From DATESZ01 sp035283845 (lineage in GTDB: Bacteria; Desulfobacterota; Syntrophia; Syntrophales; JACQWR01), in NCBI GenBank assembly GCA_035283845.1, contig DATESZ010000213.1, positions 1 through 36,118 of the forward strand: DNA of 36,118 nt. The letters are read 5' to 3'. Shown piece after piece: positions 31,878 through 36,118 of the stretch. The notes beneath the pieces were generated by a model. That model did not search any database. It was not told the DNA's origin and saw only the letters and a list, made by a program, of their open reading frames with translations. Each line of letters opens with the position of its first letter. The stretch's first letter is position 1. A program made the position numbers and the translations under genes.

Positions 31878-33374
31878 ATGGCTTACCAAAGTATGCGTGA
31901 ATGGGTTCAAACACTGGATGAAATGGGGCTGGTGCAACATATCACCACTGAAGTGGACTGGAATTTGGAACTTGGAGCGATAGCACGAAAGGTGTTATAC
32001 GAAGGCGGGCCAGCCCTGTTGTTTGAAAATATCAAAGACCATAAAAATACTGCCTGCCGTCGGCTCTTCATAAATGGTATGGGCACTCAGGAAAGGGTAG
32101 CGATAGGATTGGGATTGCCGCGGGAAACCTCCTGGAGAGGGATAGTGGAATACATTAAAGGAAAGTTGGGACACCGAATCCCCCCGTTAATATTAGCCAC
32201 CGGACCTGTGAAGGAAAATATTATCAAGGGAGATGATATTAATGTGTACGAGTTCCCCGCACCGAAATATAACAACCTCGATCCCGGTAGATATAGCGAC
32301 ACCTATGTCGCCACTGTCACCATAGACCCGGATACCAAGGTCATGAACATTGGAATGTATCGCGGGATGCAAGGTGAAAATAAAAGGTCTATAGTCAAGT
32401 TCCTGAACCGCAGTCAGCATTGGGGCGTCCATTTTGCCAAACATCAAAAGCGTAATCAGGAAATGCCCGTGGCGGTAGTATACGGGTGGGACCCGGCTAT
32501 GATGATGATGGCGGCTACCCCTATTATCCATCCTGACTTCTCGGAGTATGATATGATGGGATCTCTGCGCGGCGAACCTGTGCCTTTAGTCAAATGCGAA
32601 ACCTCTGATTTGTATGTGCCGGCATCGGCTGAAATTGTCATAGAGGGATTTATATCTCCCGACCCGAAGACCTTCCAGACGGAAGGGCCCTTCGGTGAGT
32701 TTCCAGGTTTTCATGGCGGCACTCGCCAACCGAGACCCGTTATTCGTGTAGAATGTATTACCCACCGTAATAACCCTATATATCAAGCAGGCTTAGAGGG
32801 GAGCAGCCCTGGCAAAATTTCCGAGTCTGCCTACTGGGCTGTGCCCCCGCGTGCGGCGGGTATCTGGAAGAGTTTGGAAGATGTCGGGATTCCCAATATC
32901 AAAGGCGTATGGGGACCTATCATTTGCCAGCTTGTAAATCTGCGTATTCAAATTGATACACTTTACCGGGGTCATTCCAAGCAGGTAGCATCAGCCTTTT
33001 GGGCTTTAGGCGCTTCCGCAGAAACGGGAAAAAATCTGGTTGTAGTCGATAACGATATAGATGTCTTTGATGACCATGCGGTGGAATGGGCAGTGGCTTT
33101 TAGAGCTAATGCCGAGATGGGTGCGGTTCAGTTTTATAGAGGGACCATGGGTTCCTCCTTAGACCCGAGTGTTCCCCTTGCGGACAGGGACCCTATGAAA
33201 TTTGGACAGGGCAGATGGACACGGGTGTTTACCGATGCTACGGTGAACTGGGATTTGCCGCCGGAAGACCGGTATAGCGGCCGGCGGGAGCCACCGTTAT
33301 GTACTGGAATTGATCCTGAAACAGATAAATTAATTTGCAAACGCTGGCAAGAATACGGGTTTAAAAAAGCTTGA
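31878..33374 (+). CDS. UbiD-family prenylated-FMN decarboxylase
   Basis: The 498 residues (ATG 31878 with AAGGAGG eight bases before it; an upstream ATG at 31842 has no such site) are normal UbiD length. The N-terminal MREWVQTLDEMGLVQHI opening, GPALLFENIKDHK, RGMQGENKRSIVKFLNRSQHWGVHFAKHQKRN, VAVVYGWDPAMMMMAATP, EGPFGEFPGFHG and the C-terminal DDHAVEWAVAFRANAEMG are the family blocks with the conserved Arg and Glu residues. Members decarboxylate aromatic or alkenoic acids using prFMN made by UbiX, or work in reverse; neither UbiX nor partner subunits are nearby. Substrate not determined. Confidence 0.95.
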   Translation: MAYQSMREWVQTLDEMGLVQHITTEVDWNLELGAIARKVLYEGGPALLFENIKDHKNTACRRLFINGMGTQERVAIGLGLPRETSWRGIVEYIKGKLGHRIPPLILATGPVKENIIKGDDINVYEFPAPKYNNLDPGRYSDTYVATVTIDPDTKVMNIGMYRGMQGENKRSIVKFLNRSQHWGVHFAKHQKRNQEMPVAVVYGWDPAMMMMAATPIIHPDFSEYDMMGSLRGEPVPLVKCETSDLYVPASAEIVIEGFISPDPKTFQTEGPFGEFPGFHGGTRQPRPVIRVECITHRNNPIYQAGLEGSSPGKISESAYWAVPPRAAGIWKSLEDVGIPNIKGVWGPIICQLVNLRIQIDTLYRGHSKQVASAFWALGASAETGKNLVVVDNDIDVFDDHAVEWAVAFRANAEMGAVQFYRGTMGSSLDPSVPLADRDPMKFGQGRWTRVFTDATVNWDLPPEDRYSGRREPPLCTGIDPETDKLICKRWQEYGFKKA

Positions 33375-33492
33375 CAGCATGCCTATGATTATGAAGTGAA
33401 TGAAACTGCTGACAAGGCAACAGCAATACCGATCAGGTAAGGAAGTCGCACGGCGAGAAGCTTATACCCGGCTTTGAGATCGAAACAAGCCA

Positions 33493-34050
33493 TTAATCCT
33501 TTGCACCTTTTAGAATGTATTCCAGCACCTCATTGAGATTGTGAAAAAGCCCGAACCCGTTGCCAGTGTAAGCCCTGTTCCAAGAGAACAACAGCCCTGC
33601 TGCCAGCGCTCCGCTTTCTATCGCTTTTTTGAGCGTCGGTGCTGAATCGTCCACGACGACATCAGCCGTTGGAAAGAGAACGGTTTTATTCAGAGAAATA
33701 TGAAGTTCATCGTGAGGAAGATTGTGTCGCGTGAGCCATCTTTCAGTATGCTCTCTCATTTCCGGCACACGGTGGCTGGCAACGATGATATGATACCCCT
33801 GTTCTTTGAGTGATGACAGGAAGCCCTGTGATTCAGGGTAGGGTTTGTATGCGTCACTGTCCTGATTATGGTGTATCGAGTTGATCGCAGCGAAAAAATC
33901 CTCTTCGGAACAGTATCCCTCCCATATGTTAGAAGTGATCCACTTATCTATAGTTGGGAAATCATTATTGATTTTTTTCAACGTCTGATAAAAAGGGTCG
34001 CAGAATTGCCAAAGGGTATTGTCAATATCAATAATCGCTATCTTGCTCAC
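33493..34050 (-). CDS. HAD-superfamily phosphatase-like protein
   Basis: The 185-residue protein begins IAIIDIDNTLWQFCDPFY, the HAD motif I with Asp8 and Asp10. Motif II is near IIVASHR and the acidic motif IV near VVVDDSAPT. A small cap (about 20-75) is present. The closest resemblance is to 5'-nucleotidase-like or low-specificity HAD phosphatases; the substrate is unknown. GTG 34050 is the start, with GAGGGG nine bases before it. It lies between the convergent UbiD gene (118-bp gap) and the CFI-box protein. Confidence 0.85.
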   Translation of the reverse strand: MSKIAIIDIDNTLWQFCDPFYQTLKKINNDFPTIDKWITSNIWEGYCSEEDFFAAINSIHHNQDSDAYKPYPESQGFLSSLKEQGYHIIVASHRVPEMREHTERWLTRHNLPHDELHISLNKTVLFPTADVVVDDSAPTLKKAIESGALAAGLLFSWNRAYTGNGFGLFHNLNEVLEYILKGAKD

Positions 34051-34111
34051 TGTTGTTTTCCCCTCCCCTTCCTCGTCCTATTTCGTCAAGGAGATGGTTC
34101 CTGACCCTCTT

Positions 34112-35689
34112 TTACCGCAGGCTTCTGGACCGGTGTAGAAGAATAAATCTAACTAAGACCGCTCCGCTCATCAGAGCAAACAGGAAGAATTTTTCATCCG
34201 GAAAGGTATAAAGGGCGGCATAGGAAACAACCACCAGAGGGACCAATCCCAGCCGGGCGAATCCTTTTAAGAAATCGTGCTTGGTGATGAAATTGGCCAG
34301 GGGGGGAGAATATCGATAATATATTGCTACCAGAGCTTTCCCCGGCTTACTCTTCAATAAAAAAACGTTTCGAAATTTTCGGAGGAGGCTAAGATGATCT
34401 TCAAAGTCTGAGCCCTTTACTGCGGTAGCAATGAAACAATAACCCCCAGTCGAGTCGATAATGAGAGCACCGCCGTTCCCGGTCAAGGGGACGGTTATGG
34501 TTGGGTTAGCAGGATCATTGGAAGAGATCGAGAGGGTTGCGCTTTTGGATCCTCCAGAATGGGGGGAGAAAACCAACTGAACTGTGCAATTGCCGGAGGT
34601 CAGAAGAGTTGTGCCCGTGCAATGGTCATTCTGTGTTATAAAATCAGTAACATTGGCTCCCTCAGTCGTTAGTCGGTGGATCACCAGGTCTGCCGACCCG
34701 GAATTCGTAATGGTCAGATTCTGGGAAGAAGAGCTGCCCACATTTACCGATCCAAAGTTAAGGGATGTTGAAGAAACTGATATTTTGGGGGAAGGCAAGG
34801 AAGCGGATAGAAGAAGGGTACCCTGTTCTCCTGAGGCGACGAAATTTCCCGCTCCATAGGCGATTGCCAGTAAAGTAGAGCGAGTTTCCGTGGCCTTCTG
34901 AGTCCACTCGGAACCTTCGGAGGAAGTTAGGATAGTTCCTTTATCCGCGACAGCAGCGAAAGTGCCGTTCCCGAAAGCCACCCCGGAGAAGTGATGGTTC
35001 GTTTTTTGGAACTTCTCATTCCAGTTGATCCCATCGGGGGAAGCAAGAATGGTGTCGCCCACAGCTACGAAAATGCCATTCCCATAGGTAATCCCTTCAA
35101 TATGACGGCTACTTGTTCCTTTGGCGTTTGCTGTCCAGGTTTCTCCATCACCGGAAAGAAGGATGGTCCCGTTTTCCCCCACGGCGACGAAGGCACTCCT
35201 GCCAAAAGCAACCTTTTTGAGAAATTGATGGGTACCTGAATCCCTGATGGTCCAAATAGCACCATCAGGGGAGGTGAGGATGGCGCCGTTATCTCCCACA
35301 GCCACAAAAGTATTGCCGCCATAAGTCACACCGCTGAGATCATAACTGGTGCCGGAATGCCGCAGCGTCCAACTCACTCCATCAGGAGAGGTGAGGATCG
35401 TGCCGTTAGCCCCCACGGCAACAAAGATGTTTCCACCATAGGCTGTGTCATAAAGCATATGATTTGTCCCTGAGTACCTCGATGTCCAGGTTGCCTGATC
35501 GGAAGAGGTATAAATATCGCCGAATTCGCCCATCGCCACGAACAGGCCGTTCCCTTGAGAAACTCGCAGTGAATGGTCCTGGGGAAATGAATTCGTCCCG
35601 TGCCAATTGTCAAGCGATTCAGCCCGCCCATCTTCCCGCGCAAAAGACGCAAGCAGAGTGAACAGTATTAGAAGCCATTTTGGAAACAT
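34112..35689 (-). CDS. Exported beta-propeller-like protein with choice-of-anchor-D domain and CFI-box C-terminus
   Basis: From ATG 35689, 525 residues. A signal peptide (MFPKWLLILFTLLASFA) is followed by seven repeats of roughly 40 residues with the pattern GNxFVAVGxNGTILTSPDGxxWTxRxSGT (about 35-305), a likely seven-bladed propeller with Asp-box-like turns. Residues about 308-410 form an Ig-like choice-of-anchor-D/Hydin domain (SLNFGSVNVGSSSSQNLTITNSGSADLVI). The C-terminus begins GGYCFIATAVKGSDFEDHLSLLRKFRN, a CFI-box, followed by two hydrophobic segments that probably anchor it in a membrane. A surface adhesin or ligand-binding role is plausible. Family-wide function is not known. Confidence 0.88.
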   Translation of the reverse strand: MFPKWLLILFTLLASFAREDGRAESLDNWHGTNSFPQDHSLRVSQGNGLFVAMGEFGDIYTSSDQATWTSRYSGTNHMLYDTAYGGNIFVAVGANGTILTSPDGVSWTLRHSGTSYDLSGVTYGGNTFVAVGDNGAILTSPDGAIWTIRDSGTHQFLKKVAFGRSAFVAVGENGTILLSGDGETWTANAKGTSSRHIEGITYGNGIFVAVGDTILASPDGINWNEKFQKTNHHFSGVAFGNGTFAAVADKGTILTSSEGSEWTQKATETRSTLLAIAYGAGNFVASGEQGTLLLSASLPSPKISVSSTSLNFGSVNVGSSSSQNLTITNSGSADLVIHRLTTEGANVTDFITQNDHCTGTTLLTSGNCTVQLVFSPHSGGSKSATLSISSNDPANPTITVPLTGNGGALIIDSTGGYCFIATAVKGSDFEDHLSLLRKFRNVFLLKSKPGKALVAIYYRYSPPLANFITKHDFLKGFARLGLVPLVVVSYAALYTFPDEKFFLFALMSGAVLVRFILLHRSRSLR

Positions 35690-35872
35690 TTTAGGTTCGC
35701 TATATGGCGTCATAGAGACTGATGCGCCAAAGCCCCGCCTGTATCATCCCGTGAGGGTGGCCAGATAGACACGTTCAATCCGATCAACGGGAGGTTCATA
35801 TATTATTTCTCCCGGCATTTCCTACCCCTAATCGTAGAAAAAAGCAATTTCAAATAAGCATAACTCTCCAAA

Positions 35873-35967
35873 TTTCACTCGAAAATGCACATCTAAGTAT
35901 TCGATTTAATTATATTCACCTGGGTGGCCATTTTCATTATCCTTTGTGACGGACACCGTCATGAGGG
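35873..35967 (-). repeat. 95-bp repeat unit, copy B1 (tandem)
   Basis: This unit is the inverted-orientation match of copy A with only a few changes, including AAAGGAG to AAAGGAT before the micro-ORF (35893-35931, same 12 residues). It starts exactly 95 bp before copy B2. A TGACGG-ACA-CCGTCA hairpin lies at its 3' (plus-coordinate) end. Confidence 0.92.
35893..35931 (-). other. 12-codon micro-ORF inside repeat B1
   Basis: Encodes MATQVNIIKSNT, identical to copy A. The upstream AAAGGAT is a weaker ribosome site than in A and B2. Translation unproven. Confidence 0.3.
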
Positions 35968-36062
35968 TTTCACTCGAAAATGCGCATCTAAGTATTCGAT
36001 TTCCTTATATTCACCTGTGTAGCCATTTTCATTCTCCTTTGTGTCGGGCACCGTCATGAGGG
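35968..36062 (-). repeat. 95-bp repeat unit, copy B2 (tandem)
   Basis: Directly adjoins B1 in head-to-tail order, again 95 bp long. A third unit begins at 36063 (TTTCACCTGAAAAT) but diverges after about 14 bases into C-rich sequence. The gap from the CFI-box gene to the window end holds no other gene I can support. Confidence 0.92.
35988..36026 (-). other. 12-codon micro-ORF inside repeat B2
   Basis: Encodes MATQVNIRKSNT behind AAAGGAG. Relative to copy A it has two silent changes (GCC to GCT, ACC to ACA) and one Ile-to-Arg change. A competing 32-codon frame in the same unit (35959-36057, starting MTVPDTKENENG) is open only in this copy. Confidence 0.35.
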
Positions 36063-36097
36063 TTTCACCTGAAAATACCTTTCACCCTCCCCCTCAC

Positions 36098-36118
36098 CCC
36101 CTCCCCTTGAGGGAGGGG
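36098..36118. repeat. GC-rich hairpin at the window end, same type as 349-371
   Basis: CCCCTCCC-CTTGA-GGGAGGGG is a perfect 8-bp stem with a 5-nt loop, cut by the window edge. It directly follows the tandem 95-bp repeats. Confidence 0.5.

Noticed and set aside
1..36118. CRISPR array, transposase or prophage genes
   Set aside because: No regularly spaced short repeats, no transposase or integrase domains and no phage structural proteins were seen. The 95-bp units are adjacent, without spacers.

Overview
The window looks like chromosomal DNA from an anaerobic Gram-negative bacterium, most likely a deltaproteobacterium-like (Desulfobacterota/Syntrophales-type) lineage. That placement is inference. 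It rests on a biotin synthase that lacks ligands of the aerobic enzyme, a TAXI-type TRAP transporter, a DMSO/polysulfide-reductase-like molybdoenzyme, a UbiD decarboxylase, periplasmic rhodaneses, outer-membrane/lipoprotein signals and a CFI-box surface protein. No rRNA, intact tRNA, CRISPR array, transposase or phage module was seen.

Layout. 0-1.4 kb: end of an unrecognised small protein and a BtuF-like periplasmic binding protein. 1.4-6.2 kb: a tight plus-strand operon gltX-bioB-bioA-acyl carrier protein-nitroreductase. 6.2-9.5 kb: a minus-strand sulfur-handling operon (four-domain rhodanese lipoprotein, outer-membrane barrel, DsrE/YedF-like protein). 9.7-14.3 kb: three glycosyltransferases interleaved with a second periplasmic rhodanese; here genes overlap antisense at both 5' and 3' ends. 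14.3-18.5 kb: LysR regulator plus a TAXI-TRAP transporter. 18.7-22.8 kb: a DmsABC-like molybdoenzyme operon led by a small ferredoxin, behind a strong-looking promoter. 22.5-24.6 kb: a visibly rearranged stretch with a 77-bp duplication of the dmsA-like gene start, cysE, a truncated catalase and a remnant of a duplicated binding-protein 5' region. 24.6-30.8 kb: motAB, a universal stress protein, a LivK-type binding protein, a PAS histidine kinase with a FixJ-like regulator, and a cytidylate-kinase-like protein. 31.1-35.7 kb: a zinc phospholipase C/S1-P1-type secreted protein, UbiD, a HAD phosphatase and a beta-propeller/CFI-box surface protein.

How the genes work together. Sulfur is a recurring theme: two exported rhodaneses, a DsrE-like protein, a possible sulfur-compound reductase and serine acetyltransferase. 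Biotin synthesis is the other clear pathway, with a carrier protein that may be dedicated to it.

The most unusual non-coding feature is a 95-bp repeat present once at 6.2 kb and as an inverted tandem pair at 35.9 kb. Each unit carries a Shine-Dalgarno-like sequence followed by a 12-codon micro-ORF. All assignments come from reading the sequence; no database search was run.
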